NCBI GenBank assembly: GCA_003693705.1
Contig: RBZT01000419.1
Span: forward strand, 1-64,000
Reading direction: 5' to 3'
From: Polymyxa betae
Lineage: Eukaryota > Endomyxa > Phytomyxea > Plasmodiophorida > Plasmodiophoridae
DNA length: 64,000 bases
The position numbers were made by a program, and so were the translations under genes. Below, piece after piece: positions 47,206-58,768 of the stretch. The notes under the pieces were generated by a model, which worked only from the letters and a program-made list of their open reading frames with translations, made no database searches and was not told the origin of the DNA. Within the stretch, counting starts at the first letter, position 1, and the number at the start of each line of letters is the position of its first letter.

Positions 47206-50200
47206 TTATGTATTTGTTGAACAATGCGGATGAACCTCGAGATAAAGATGTTGAAGACCTTGGCCAGATACGATCACGTTATATTCCAGATCAGATCCGG
47301 CAGCTACAGATGCATCGAGTGCCGCAGCATCCGCACATTCAATGCGAATCGCACGCAGCAGCTGGATCTCATCGCCGGTCCACGACCAGACACGGACATG
47401 ACGATCTGGGCTGGCCGAGAACATCACGAACCCGACCTCCGGATGGGGCAGCACGACGACGCCAGTAACAGCGGCATAGTGCCCGCCCGGTAACGATGCT
47501 ACCGACCGTAACGTTCCCGAATCGTAACGCAACACGTTCAGTGCATGATCGTCGCCACCCGTAACGATTACCATGCCGTCCTCCAGGGCCAGCACGGAGA
47601 TACAGTTCACGCCGGACTGGTGGACGTGTTCCACCGACGTCACGTAACATAACTCGTCATCGTGTAACGCCCAGAGCGCTACACGACCGCGTGTATCACC
47701 CGACAGAATGCCATGACGAGTTGCAGCAAGTGACAACACCGGATGATGTCCATGGACATTAGACGCAGCTGTTGATCGCAGCGAGAACGTTGAAGTTTGA
47801 CGGCAGAATCGATAGACAGTGAGTGTGCCGATCGAGGAGCCAGCAACGAGAGTGACGAAATCCGGACAGGTCTCATCAGCCACAATAATCGACATAAATC
47901 GGAGATCAAGACAAGATTGACGCTCAGCATCCAGGTCAGATTGCGAGCGACGGAACCATTTCCCACGACGATTGAAGACGGCACCATTGGCACGTCCCAA
48001 CTGACGGATAGTGAAGTCGTAGACGCCGAACGCCAACAGCTGAAGCTTGGCGCCACCTGTGAAGATCAGACTGCCATCACGAACTCGGGTGAGACAACGG
48101 ATCGCATTACGATCTGAATGCACAGAGCTGGATGCCACACAGACAGGAGCCGCTCCTGGCTGAATCCGACCCAGCTGCACAACCCCGATTAGAAGCCCGA
48201 AAGCCAAAAACAAACACACAATTGTACCCGAGCGGATCCATCTTCACCAACTGAGAGAAACAAGCTCCGACCAGGTAGTATTGTGACGTCGTTAATACGA
48301 CGTATATGGAAGGGGTGTCTGGTAGACCCCATGACCCCAATCTCCATCATATTATAAGTACTTGTTACTAAGTGGAGATGATCATCATCCTGATTCACAT
48401 AATGGAATTGGGCACCAGATGGCAATTCTTCATAGACGGGTCGAGTTACTGTTAAGGCTGTAGCTGAACGTGGACCATGGTGTGGGAATGCAACGAATGT
48501 CGTTTGACCACGAACTGAACTAACGATATATTCATTGTTAGCACCATTAAATCCCGCTGTATACAGATGACCATTATCATCAACATAGAGATATTCAGCG
48601 AGGGCGTTTGGAGATTGCAAGGCTGCCACACATTCGGCATCACCATCGTATCGGCGGATGATGCCATCGGCGCCCATGGTCGCGAACGCAGAAGTCAGAG
48701 AGACGATGGCCTTGATGACGCTGCGCCCGTGCTCGCCTGGTTTTCTCCATAGAAGAGCGCCGGTATCATGATTGAGGGCGGCCAGGGAGCCGCGTGTATC
48801 TCCTGTAATGACATTTCCATTGATGATATTGATAGCGGAGATATTACAACCAGCAGTATCTATGACAGAATGGGGTAATGGGGCCCGATCCGACCCCAGC
48901 AACCGCCATGAACGTAGAGATCGCCCATCGAATGCCAACAGATGCTCAGACATCATCCAGACTTTGAAGAATCCGCTACCAGCAATATCGTGACGTACTG
49001 ATCCATCCAGAGACAGAATAACGAGGCCGATCTTGCCGATGACAATCGCGATCGAGTCCGCTGATGGCGACAAACAGCTATCGCGGATCTCGACGTGATT
49101 ATCGGCTTGGAATATGGTGCGCCATTCGCCGTTAACATCAGCGATAGCCACAATCCCGTGTCGTACGACGACCACGACACGACCCGAGGCGTCGTACACG
49201 CCAACGACGTCGCGATCGCGGGCCGCAATCTCGGTCGGAATGGGACGACGTTCGTGGCGGAGAACATTGCGATCCAGACGGGACAGGCGCAGGTCGCCGT
49301 CCTCGCCGCCGCTGATCACAATGCCGAGACGGGCGTGTACGGCCACGGCCCAGGCACTGCTGCGATGCGCATCGATGGTGGTGCGAAGCTGGGTGCCGGT
49401 CTTATCCCAGAGCCGGATAGTGCCATCCTCACCGGATGTGACAACTCCATCGGATATGTGAAAGACACGCCAGACCCTGGACCTATGGCCGTACCCGACC
49501 CCGGTGCAAATTCCCTCACGTAGACACCAAGTCCGCACTGTACGATCATCGGATGCTGTGCATAGACGTTCGCCATCATCATCGATTGAGACACCGAATA
49601 CGGAGCCATGATGACCCTCCAGGCGATGCTCGATACGACGTTCGCGTTCGGTGTCGTCGATGCCGAACGACCATGTCAAGACCGAGCCAAACACGGTGCC
49701 GGCTGCGACCTGCAGGGATGCCGTACCGGTCCAGCGCAAGTCGAGGCTGTAGAGGAGCGAGTGGTCGATGCACGAAAATTCGTGCACATAGGTGAGATCG
49801 GCGGTATTGTAAATACGGACTGTGTTGTGGGCGGTGCCGAGGGCGACCTTGTCGTGCAGGCCCACAGCGTCCAGAATACAGTCGGTGATGGGACCGGTCG
49901 AGGCCAGAGTGCTAAATCCGGATGTATCGAATGACCAGAGCTCGCATCGATGCAATCCGAATACAATGATGATGCCCTTACGGCCTGAATCTGTGAGGAG
50001 TCGAATCAATCAGCGATTCGAATGATGAAGATTCGTGGTTAAAAAATGGCACAAAATACATTTAAATCACTTTGGGAATTACATTTGCGAATGCCATGAA
50101 CTTGGTCATTATTAGGGAGAGTTCGCATCCATTGTTGTGAGATGGATGATGTAGAACCAGGAGGTGAATGGATAAGGATGGATTGGACCTGGGCCCCTGT

Positions 50201-50320
50201 CCCAATAAGGGCATACACCGATCCTGTTTCAGGGCAGTCGACCAGACACACGGCTGAGATATCGCCCAGAAACGACGAGGACTTCACCTCGGTCGTGACG
50301 GCGGCGTCGTCATCGATCAT
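47206..50320 (-). CDS. WDR6: WDR6/Trm734-like WD40 protein
   Basis: Exons are 50320-50083, 49990-48228 and 48174-47206 (introns 92 and 53 bp), giving 989 residues. In other eukaryotes WDR6 (yeast Rtt10/Trm734) partners the FTSJ1/Trm7 methyltransferase for 2'-O-methylation of position 34 in the tRNA anticodon loop. The signature lies in the first propeller: HHGSVFGVSIDDDGERLCTA, SDDRTVRTW, then GHRSRVWRVF and SGEDGTIRLWD. This is the GHE-GVIF / SDDRTIRVW / HGSRVW / GEDCTLRVW series typical of WDR6. A C-terminal propeller follows (QSGVNCISVLALEDG, TGGDDHALNV, FSASPDRHVRVWSW). The coding sequence is noticeably richer in G+C than its neighbours. It stops 157 bp upstream of the RING gene on the same strand. 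Confidence 0.85.
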
Positions 50321-50693
50321 TTGGCGATCTCCGCATTCCGCAATCGAGTCACGATTTGAAAAGACGTTTCATTTTTGCAGCAAGTTCTAGCTCGTGATAC
50401 TTAGCTCACTTTCCCGGGTTGTTTGCTGTCGCCCTTTAAATCGACCTCGACCTAGTAACGGTAAGTCGATAGAGAAATCAACTCGCTAGAGCTAGCTGAT
50501 GTCATTGAACGCTCTGCGCTTTAAAAGCTTAACATCGCAGACTTGTAATTTCATCATGGTATTTCTTATCGCAGTAGGGGATATTGGCATTCTAGGCTGC
50601 TTTCAGATAGAGCCTTGATGTGAAAGTGTCATCTCGAGCGGATATTCGTTTCGCTTGGCGCTGTAACTGGCAACAAAGACTGAAACGTTTCAG
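50321..50693. other. divergent promoter, WDR6 / spermidine-synthase-like gene
   Basis: 373 bp between two divergent start codons. I see no distinctive motif beyond AT-rich sequence. Confidence 0.4.
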
Positions 50694-51470
50694 ATGTTGA
50701 ATACCGGTTCAATTGGCAATCTGTTGCTGTTCACTCTAGGAGGATTCCTCGTCGTATTACTCTCGCGATTCTATCCAAATTCCGTTCGATTCTGCGACGA
50801 CGTTCCGAAACCTTATAAGCCGATCTATTGCGGCCAGACATTATCAGCTGGACACGATGCCGATACAGGAGAAATTCTCGTGGCAACCTCGTGGAGGTCA
50901 GCAGTCGAGCATCAACTCGGTGCCGTTGAGACGTGGCTAAATACGCAGCAGCCAATGTCGCTTCCCTATATTCAGGAGATGGTTCGTATCGCCATCGCTG
51001 CACGCCGGCCGCGAATTCTGGTGATGGGTCTAGGCGGCGGGGCGATGCCGTTCCTGCTGCATCGATTCTGTTCATATTGCAACGTCACCGCCGTCGACGT
51101 CGAGCTAGATGCACTGCAGATAGCACGACAGTTTGTACATGCTGATGATGGAGTTCGAACCATCTATATAAGAGATGATGCCTTTAAGTTTGCAGCTGCT
51201 GCCTCTGTCTCATCATTCGATGTGGTTATGGATGATGTTTACATTGGGTACTCCCGCCCTGAAACCGTGCAATCGCTGCAGTATTTGCAGATATTATATG
51301 AGATTCTGGCTCCTGGTGGACAGTATGTCGTGAATATTTGCACGCCGGTTAATCAACCAAGTCGTGCAGCAGATGTGTTGCAGAAGCAGTTAGAAGGAAT
51401 TTTCGATCGAGTGTCACAATTGATAGTTCCAAGGACACAAAATGTTATTGTAATCGCTTCGAAAGTATAA
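50694..51470 (+). CDS. membrane-anchored spermidine-synthase-fold methyltransferase-like protein
   Basis: An intronless 258-residue protein. An N-terminal hydrophobic helix (NLLLFTLGGFLVVLLSRFYP) is followed by a Rossmann-type domain of the spermidine synthase/METTL13 superfamily. The glycine-rich loop is ILVMGLGGGAMPFLLHR, with motif II VTAVDVELDALQIAR and a DDAFKF-like acidic loop. VVMDDVYIGYSRPE then occupies the position where true spermidine synthases place their catalytic Asp, and the domain continues LQILYEILAPGGQYVVNIC. The tetramerisation domain of real spermidine synthases is shortened to about 60 residues, so polyamine synthesis is not assured. A lysine methyltransferase role (METTL13 C-terminal-like) is an alternative. 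Confidence 0.72.
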   Translation: MLNTGSIGNLLLFTLGGFLVVLLSRFYPNSVRFCDDVPKPYKPIYCGQTLSAGHDADTGEILVATSWRSAVEHQLGAVETWLNTQQPMSLPYIQEMVRIAIAARRPRILVMGLGGGAMPFLLHRFCSYCNVTAVDVELDALQIARQFVHADDGVRTIYIRDDAFKFAAAASVSSFDVVMDDVYIGYSRPETVQSLQYLQILYEILAPGGQYVVNICTPVNQPSRAADVLQKQLEGIFDRVSQLIVPRTQNVIVIASKV

Positions 51471-51532
51471 GAGCTGCCGTAAAATTGTTGACAAACCCTT
51501 TTACGCCGTCACGATGTTGATTATCAATAAAT

Positions 51533-52426
51533 CTATTGCTTTATGTTGTTCAGTATCCAAGTTACTCCCGCTTGTAATCCATCACCGGTTTTGGCTGAGC
51601 ATCCCTAATTGAGCAGTCATTAGATAAAAATCGATCAATATGATCCTCAAACCTGTATCTGCCACTGTCGATCTCGTAGTTGGTGAAGTAGCAGGGCCTC
51701 AGCGATCTCGAAGGCAGGCATGGCATTCAGCAAGTCTTGCTTATTGGCCAATACTAGAAGCGGGATGCCAAGCAGCTCTTCTTGTTCCAGAAGCGAATTC
51801 AGCCTGAACAAGAGTCACTAATCTCGCAAAACATCATCGTGATTTCCCAGTACTCGACACCAGTTTCTTCAATACGCCGACGGTCAGCGCTGTCGATAAC
51901 ATAAATCAAGGCATCGGTCGACTGGAAGTAATTTCTCCAATACGGCCTGATTGTCTTCTGCCCGCCAATATCCCACATGTTCAACTTGAACCCATCTTGA
52001 CTGATGGACCTAGGAGCACCACCATCAATCGCTATTCCAAGGACAGGAAGAAAACAGCAATGGCGAAGAGAAAACCCTAGCAAGTCCAAATAGTGAACAT
52101 GAGCCCCAGCCCAACCCCAGTCTAGACATGGGCCCAGTCTGGTTCAGGGTTGTGTGCCCACACGTAGCGCAGCCAATGCCATTCTCACAGATTGGAATCA
52201 GTCTGATTTGAAGGCGATAGAAGAGTGACAGCATCGTCAAAGGGTAATGAGAACGAAGGGTCACTCACTTGATATTGAACCCTTGCGTCGGCATGATCTG
52301 AGTAATTTCTTCGTCACTTAATCGTTTCAGACAGGATGTCTTGCCGGCGTTGTCTAACCCCAAGATCAGGACCCGGACCTCTTTGTTAGTCTTTTTCAGC
52401 TTCTTCAGCAGCGAGATCAACCCCAT
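51533..52426 (-). CDS. ARL3: ARL3-type small GTPase
   Basis: Exons are 52426-52269, 52009-51854, 51803-51653 and 51604-51533 (introns 259, 50 and 48 bp), giving 178 residues, close to 182 in animals. The ARF-like GTPase motifs are GLDNAGKT (P-loop), TQGFNIK (switch I), WDIGGQ (switch II), NKQD and [37 protein letters not shown] and [18 protein letters not shown] point to ARL3 rather than ARL2 or ARF. ARL3 releases prenylated and myristoylated cargo inside cilia, which implies a flagellate stage. I chose the ATG at 52426 because it starts the family's MGL N-terminus. The long first intron holds alternative upstream AGs that would create stops, so the acceptor at 52010/52009 is favoured. Confidence 0.93.
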
Positions 52427-52536
52427 CTTCGATAATGACAGGGCCAGATCGGTGCCGTACTCGACCACGACTGACTGCTCGTTTGATGATTCGTAATCCA
52501 ACAATAAAAGGGTTAGCCAAGCGCACAAGGATAGAT

Positions 52537-55161
52537 TTATTTCTTTTTATGGACCGTTTTCTTGTTTGACGATGCTTTAGACTTCTTCGCTTTCCGTTCG
52601 GAGGCTTTTCTTCCTCTTCGATCTGCCTTCATACGAGAATCGACCATTTTCAGACGGGCGCCTTTCTTCCTAGGTCCATCGAGGCCTTTTGCTCCCGTAC
52701 CCTTTCTATTTACAACATACTGCTTCTGGGTCTTCTTTTTCGTTTTTGCTGACGATTCGTATAACGACCCGAGCTTCTTGAATTTTTCCTTTTCAGGAAG
52801 CTCGCTATCAACGATGTGCTCTGCTTGAGACTTCACTTTCTCCCATCGTTTTACAGCAGCCATTTTCTTGCGTGCGCGAGCTTCGGCAATCTTCTTGATA
52901 GGGCGAGCATTAACCGCCTCTAGTCTTGCTTTCATCTCGTCGATGTCAGATTTCTTAACAGGCAGAATGGGGCGATTATGTTGGCGTTGGTCGTCCATGA
53001 ACCACGAAGGTAAATCCTTATCGTCCTGCCATGCGTAACGGTTATAGGATGCATCTTCGAGTTCTTGACGCCGCCTCTTTCGCAGCATTTGTTTTCCGAT
53101 GGCGAGAACTTCCGCTTCACAGTCTGTCGACATATCATCTTCACTATCAGATTCCTGAGCAGCAACAACCTCGAAGCCGCTTGCACAAGCAGAGGCATTA
53201 GCAGAGTTCGAACGGAGCATCAAATTCTTCTGTGGCACAGCGACTTGCTGATCGTCGCTGATAGCTCTCTCAGTTAATTTCATGGCCTCTTCTAGATCTT
53301 GCTCGACAGTATCTTCGACCTTGGTCTTACCAGCGTTCTTAGCACGAACCGGGATTGGGATGTCACTAATGCCTTCGAAGATGTCCCTGCTAAACCAGCG
53401 TTCCGCCTGTACTGATTTCTTCTCCGGTTTAGTTAAATGGGCCAAATCCACCTAACGCAGGATTTTGGTCAGAACGGTCAGCAATAATTGAACCGAAAGC
53501 AATACCTCTAAAGGATTATTGGCATCTTCGACGTCGTTTTCGTCTTGAGAGGACTCTTCTGCAGCTAAGTTCTCTTTGTATTCATCTTCCAAGAGCCCAA
53601 CAGCGGGTTTGCAGCGATCCACAATGCCACGCTTGCTCTTATACGATGAATATTGTTCTTCGAGTTGCTGGTCTAGATCGTCATAGCAATCGGACTCGTC
53701 ATCATCTTCGTGGTCGATGTGATGTTCAGTTCGTTCACCAGCATCACTGAAGATTTCAACATCGTCGTCGTCACCAGAGTCTTCAGGTGCTTCTCCAGCA
53801 TCGACAGCAACTAGATCGGATGCGTTCCTGATAGTCGCCATCGTGAACAACCCGTCTTGTTGGTCTTCATCGCCGTCGATTTCAACCATACCAAGCTGGC
53901 GCTGGCGAGCCTTCATCTTCTGTTCTTTTCGTTTTCGTTTATCTCGTTTTTCTTTGGCCAACTGAAGTTGTTTAAAGTCTTCCAGTTCTTTGTTTTCACG
54001 GACAATGCGGGTCTCGTCATCTTCCACCGGTTCACTCTCAGATTCGCTTTCCGGACTGGAAGGTTCGGCTTCTTTCGCTAGCCGGTTACAATGGGCTTTC
54101 AATGTTCGACGCCATTGAAGCAGAGCTTTAAAGTCCTTGCGGCCGAGGACTTTCAAATCCGAACACGCCTCAATGATATCATCAGTGGTGGCAGAATGCG
54201 ATTTTAAGCGAAGTTCATCTTCAGTTGTGAATGTGATGTCGTTGTAATGGGCAAGAATCTCAGCCGGCGCTTCTGCATCCAGGAATTGAGCAAGAGGCAG
54301 CGATTTATGCAGAAGCATGACGCCATCTTCGTAACCGTCACGATGACGCTTCTGCTTGTTTGGGGCGTCGCGAAGAACGTTTACAGTGGCTTGACCTTGT
54401 TCGACGTTCTTAAAGACGTGCTCAGGGTCGAACAAACGTGGGTCGGTTTTGTCTGGCGCTTTAAAACCTTGACAAACGAAGTAGATTTCAGCCGAGGTTC
54501 CACCTAAAAGGATAATTAGCACCGAATGCAAGCGACGGTGGAAATTTAGAGAAAACTGAGAAAATGCAGCTAAATAACGGCGAAAGGTGGTTCACGTACG
54601 GGAGGCGCTGGGCTTCGTCACATCGACACGATTGAACAATTGTCGACATACCCAAAGAAGACTATTGGAGTCCTGGGATCGGAACACCTTCGTAACAAAT
54701 ATGCCGCCAGCTCTGAGAAATTCAACGGCAAGCTTGAGAGCGGCCAATGATAGCTCAGCCTGGCCATAAGCATCTTTTGTCCAAGCACCACCAACATTGG
54801 GTGAACCGTCATTCAGGACCACATCAGCCTGCCAATGCTGTAGGGCAGATTTGATCTGCGAACGACAGGCCGCAGTCGTGATATCTTGCTGGAAGGTTTG
54901 GACATTGGGAATGGGTTTGATCGGGTCCAGATCGACACCAACAATCAAGCTGGAGACGGGCATATACTTGGCGGCGACCTGAAGCCAACCACCTGGGGCA
55001 GCACAGAGATCAATCAGAGCTTTGGCCGATGACAAGAAGCCATATTTGCGATCGAGTTGAACTAATTTGAAGGCGGCTCGTGAACGGAAGCCCTGCTCTT
55101 TGGCCAAATGATAGAACTTATCTAGACGGGTTTTACCCGTGATCTTCGACTTCTTGGGCAT
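52537..55161 (-). CDS. SPB1: SPB1/FTSJ3 rRNA 2'-O-methyltransferase
   Basis: Exons are 55161-54600, 54503-53506 and 53451-52537 (introns 96 and 54 bp), giving 824 residues against 841 in yeast. This nucleolar enzyme of 60S assembly methylates the peptidyl-transferase-centre loop of large-subunit rRNA. The N-terminal FtsJ domain starts [17 protein letters not shown]. Its catalytic K-D-K-E set is visible: [32 protein letters not shown], and [11 protein letters not shown] across the first splice junction. An acidic and lysine-rich central region (53.5-54.1 kb) follows. The C-terminal SPB1 domain contains [45 protein letters not shown]-type ([18 protein letters not shown]) and a [24 protein letters not shown] series, ending in basic residues. 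Confidence 0.95.
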
Positions 55162-55776
55162 CGTTTCTCGTCGGATGAAGGGAGAACCTCAACCGAAATT
55201 TTGGCAGCTTTTTCGGACTCGGACTCCGCCACGCAGTGCAGCCACGGACTTCATTTTTAACAACATTTTTAAAATATGGCATTTTTTCACAGCAAAAGCC
55301 TACCAACACTACAATGTTCATCAAAAGACAAAAAACTTTATTCTGAATGGCTTATACGAACAGCGGATTCAAATACAATAACTGAAAACGCATTGGGTTT
55401 AAAAATAACAAGAAGCATACACATAACGCCTGTTAACGAAGTTTGTGACAATGTGGAATGCAATATCCAAGCAAAAGCGACGCTTGCACTTGGATGCCTC
55501 TGCATCCAAGCTCGCTTTCGGTAAAGACTCACTACACGGTTTGTATATTTAAACGTCCTATTTGTCGATTGCCACCGTCAACGGTCAATGCCCATGACTA
55601 AGGTGGGACCGACCAAAGATGCTCCAGACAAATCGTCGACAGTAGAGCGTAAGAACTCCAGTGTAGGTTGCGATGTAATGATTGTCGAGAGAGGTTGCGC
55701 CGCTTCCTCTCCTCGCTCAGACTGTTGTCTCTGTAATATCAGATTATTGACGTGATTCTTCAACCCTGCCGACGAG
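55162..55776. other. divergent promoter, SPB1 / HAT1
   Basis: 615 bp between divergent starts. It is AT-rich in its first half. I find no convincing gene or motif. Confidence 0.4.
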
Positions 55777-57358
55777 ATGGAAGTCGAAGCACGCGATGTG
55801 ATTCGCTTTCAACTCGTTCGTGACGCATCCGAATTAGAACGCGGCCGATCGTCGGGCAGAACGCGATTTGAATTCGGTCCGGATTACGTCCACCAAATCT
55901 TCGACGAGGAAAAGATTCGCGGTCATGGTCGGTATTGAAAACGTCGCAATCGGGTTTCTGAATTCGGTTTAGAGAGCCCTGTTCTGACTATGAGATTCAC
56001 GGTATGAAATATGTTCTGTTCATATGTGATATGTCCATGCTGCTTTGCCGCAGTTTACTTTCATTTGAAGTCATTCTTCCATCTTGTACTTTGATGGTCC
56101 CATCTGGTTTATAATCGTCTATCCAGGCGCATTCCTTATTCTTGTACGGCCCCGAATTGATATCTATCAGACCAACTGCAGATGCCGATGATGTCATTGC
56201 GAAACTGAAGCCGTTTTTACCCGAGCAAGATGATTGCCGTACTGACGATCTCGATGTTTTCAAAAAGGTGCTTATTCCTGGCATTATCGTGTCTTGTCTT
56301 ATATTCTTTTGTCTGTAGAAACTGACACAGCCATTCCCTCCTCTCGGAAAAATGATTTCTAAATATTTTGTAACGGAAAAGCAAAATGAAGATCCTGTAG
56401 AATTCCAAATCAGAAAGGTTTTCTGTTTCGTAGTGCCCCGCTGTTGCCTAAATCGGTGTTGCTTTAGGCAGATTTCTCCATGAAAGGTGTCAGGAAATTC
56501 CATCAACGTCTGCGGTTTTTTGCCACATGCTTTATTGAAACGGCATCGTTTATTGACGATACTGATGAGAAGTGGTCATTGCTTTTGCTTTATCGAAGGA
56601 GGCAGCCTGATGAATCGCCCAATCATTCTCGATTCCTTGACGTCGCTGGCTACGTCACACTCTATTCATTTTGTATGGTAGTTTCTGAAGGTCGTCGTTG
56701 TTTCTGATCTGAACAATTTTAGTTTCCCATCCGAAAGGTGAACGACTGCGGCTTAGTCAGATTGTTATCTTGCCACCATATCAACGATATGGACATGGGC
56801 GCCAGTTATTGGAGGCTGTTTATAAAGAGGCTGTCGAAAGAAATAGTTTCGAAGTCACAGTTGAGGTAATCTGTATCTCGAATTGATGATTCACGAATCT
56901 CAATCTTTGAATAGGATCCAGCACCTGTATTTCAAAAGCTGAGGGATGAGACTGACTTGAGACGAGTTTTGGAGATGAACTACTTCCAGGATGATACATC
57001 TAATGATCATACATCACCTACCAGGAAACGGAGAAGGCCCTCTTTATCGACCCAACATTTGCATAAATGGGATGGCTCCTATGCTGCTGAAATCCGGCAG
57101 GCACTAAAGCTTACTTTGGCGCAGATCAGGCGCGTGTATGAGATGCTTAAACTACATCTGCTGTTAGAAAATGGAGACGATAACGCCTGGACAGAATTCA
57201 GGCTAGAAGTAAAGCGGCGTCTACAGAAAGAACATATTGGCAGTACTCGCCCAAATGCCGACGAAAGGAAGAGGCTATTGGCGACATTATATGATGAGCT
57301 AATTGAAATGTATACTCCCATTGTTAATAAGGTTTTCAGTAAACTTGTCCATGATTGA
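55777..57358 (+). CDS. HAT1: HAT1, type B histone acetyltransferase, multi-exon
   Basis: By family knowledge HAT1 acetylates Lys5 and Lys12 of newly made histone H4 before chromatin assembly, with RbAp46/48-type partners. The start at 55777 gives MEVEARDVIRFQLV, followed by FGPDYVHQIFDEEKI, matching the family FxPDxTHQxFGDDE. The next exon has SPVLTMRFT. A later one (near 56.18-56.27 kb) carries ADDVIAKLKPFLPE. The GNAT core follows: FATCFIETASFIDDTDEKWS, AGYVTLYSFC, RLSQIVILPPYQRYGHGRQL (the acetyl-CoA-binding Q-x-x-G-x-G), then the helical C-terminal domain (IRRVYEMLKLHLLL, EFRLEVKRRLQ) ending SKLVHD at 57358. Exon limits between 55.98 and 56.5 kb are uncertain, because no single frame stays open there and several small introns are needed. 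Confidence 0.9.
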
Positions 57359-57895
57359 TCTCGATTTCGGTATGCCTCCTTTGCCGTCAATTCGAGTCTG
57401 AGGTCATCTTTGGCAAAACATCGCCCGGCAAGTCGAGGATTCCAATCGAAAATTGATCGCTGATCTGATATCGGATTCGACTCGATACCCGCTAGTCAGC
57501 AACCAAAGGCGTCTGCAAGCACTTCATCCATGACTGCATCTAGGGGGTGAATGGCGAACCCCTAATCAGTCCATTCCCTATAGTGGTGCTGCAACATCGA
57601 CTGTTCCTAATCTATACTTAAGTCGATATCGCACAGCCAGCCACATCCGGCGTCTTTTGTGCCGAATTCCTCCCCCGAGGAAAATGATTGAGGGTGACAT
57701 AGTGCGGTATTAAGCGATATGAAAAGAGCCATGTGCGCAATCACTACTGCAAAGGAGGCTACATCGTAACATAGACACACATACAGAAACACGAGATCCC
57801 CGTCCAATCTTGCCATCCCGGTCCCCGTCCGTCGTGCTGGACCCGTCACACACACGTTCTGCTTCAGGCGCTGAAGTTTGTTTCCGAGCGCCCCA
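57359..57895. other. intergenic spacer
   Basis: 3' flank of HAT1 and upstream region of the next plus-strand gene. No gene is supported on either strand. Confidence 0.4.
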
Positions 57896-58768
57896 ATGTC
57901 GTCGTCGCAGCAATGGGCGGGACTGTCGAAGCCGCAATCGTCAAGGAAATCGTTGGGGCGGCATCGCGGCCAGAAACTGCCTGGGACGCCCTTCTTCCAG
58001 GTCGATTCCGTCGTGTCTCTGGACCGTATCGACCATCCCAAACCTAAGGTCGTTCGGCGTCGGTCGCGCAAATCCACAGCCAAAGAGAATCGGCAATCAG
58101 ATTCGAATACGCTGTCAGTAGGCGCTGAGTTCTCGACTCTATCAGCGTCGGAAGGAGAGAAGCTGTCGACCGATCCGCGAACAGAGAAGACCACGCTGAC
58201 CACGTTCGGGGAGAGTTCGGTGTCGTACGCATCGGACGACCAGAGCACGCAACAGTTCCTGGCGAACGCCGGCCTGGACCAGCACGCCGACGATACGGTC
58301 ATCGGGCAAACCATCACGTACATCTCGGGCGAAGACGCGGTCGTCGGCGACGTTGTCGCGGCCGAAGACGATTTCCAATCGGGGCTCAGTCTCAGCTATT
58401 CGTCAACGCTGAACTGCAAGATCCACGAGGCCAGCACGGCCGACACGATCGTGAATGACGATGGCGGATCGTCGTCGTATCTGGAGTTCAGCAGTTCGAT
58501 GTGCCAGTTCCGGAAGGGCCAGTTCGTCGATGTTCCGATTCCGGAGAACGCCCCGATTCCAGAGAAGTATCCGGCGTTGCCCATGGTCCAGCTCAGCAAT
58601 GTGATACCGGCTCTGGACAGCCCGATGGTGCCCAAGTCGAATCTGATGCAGCCGCTACTGACATCGACGGAAAGCGATCGGGAGCCGGATGCTGATAGAG
58701 ATGGACAACAGAGGGCAGAATGGAGTCCATGGTCATGGATATTCTGCTGCTTTCCAACACGATCTTAA
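57896..58768 (+). CDS. uncharacterised disordered protein with C-terminal Cys pair
   Basis: A single uninterrupted exon. The first ATG at 57896 gives about 290 residues. The sequence is G+C-rich and strongly biased to Ser, Thr, Asp, Glu and Pro, with basic stretches near the N-terminus (KVVRRRSRKSTAKENRQ) and no recognised domain. A short duplication reads VPIPENAPIPEKYP. The protein ends PWSWIFCCFPTRS. A hydrophobic end with adjacent cysteines resembles palmitoylated tails, so peripheral membrane anchoring is a reasonable guess. The open frame and composition support coding. Function unknown. Confidence 0.55.
   Translation: MSSSQQWAGLSKPQSSRKSLGRHRGQKLPGTPFFQVDSVVSLDRIDHPKPKVVRRRSRKSTAKENRQSDSNTLSVGAEFSTLSASEGEKLSTDPRTEKTTLTTFGESSVSYASDDQSTQQFLANAGLDQHADDTVIGQTITYISGEDAVVGDVVAAEDDFQSGLSLSYSSTLNCKIHEASTADTIVNDDGGSSSYLEFSSSMCQFRKGQFVDVPIPENAPIPEKYPALPMVQLSNVIPALDSPMVPKSNLMQPLLTSTESDREPDADRDGQQRAEWSPWSWIFCCFPTRS

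Noticed and set aside
55997-56506. 169-codon minus-strand frame over the HAT1 region
   Set aside because: HAT1 exons on the opposite strand match the family strongly. The minus frame has no recognisable feature and is best read as a shadow.
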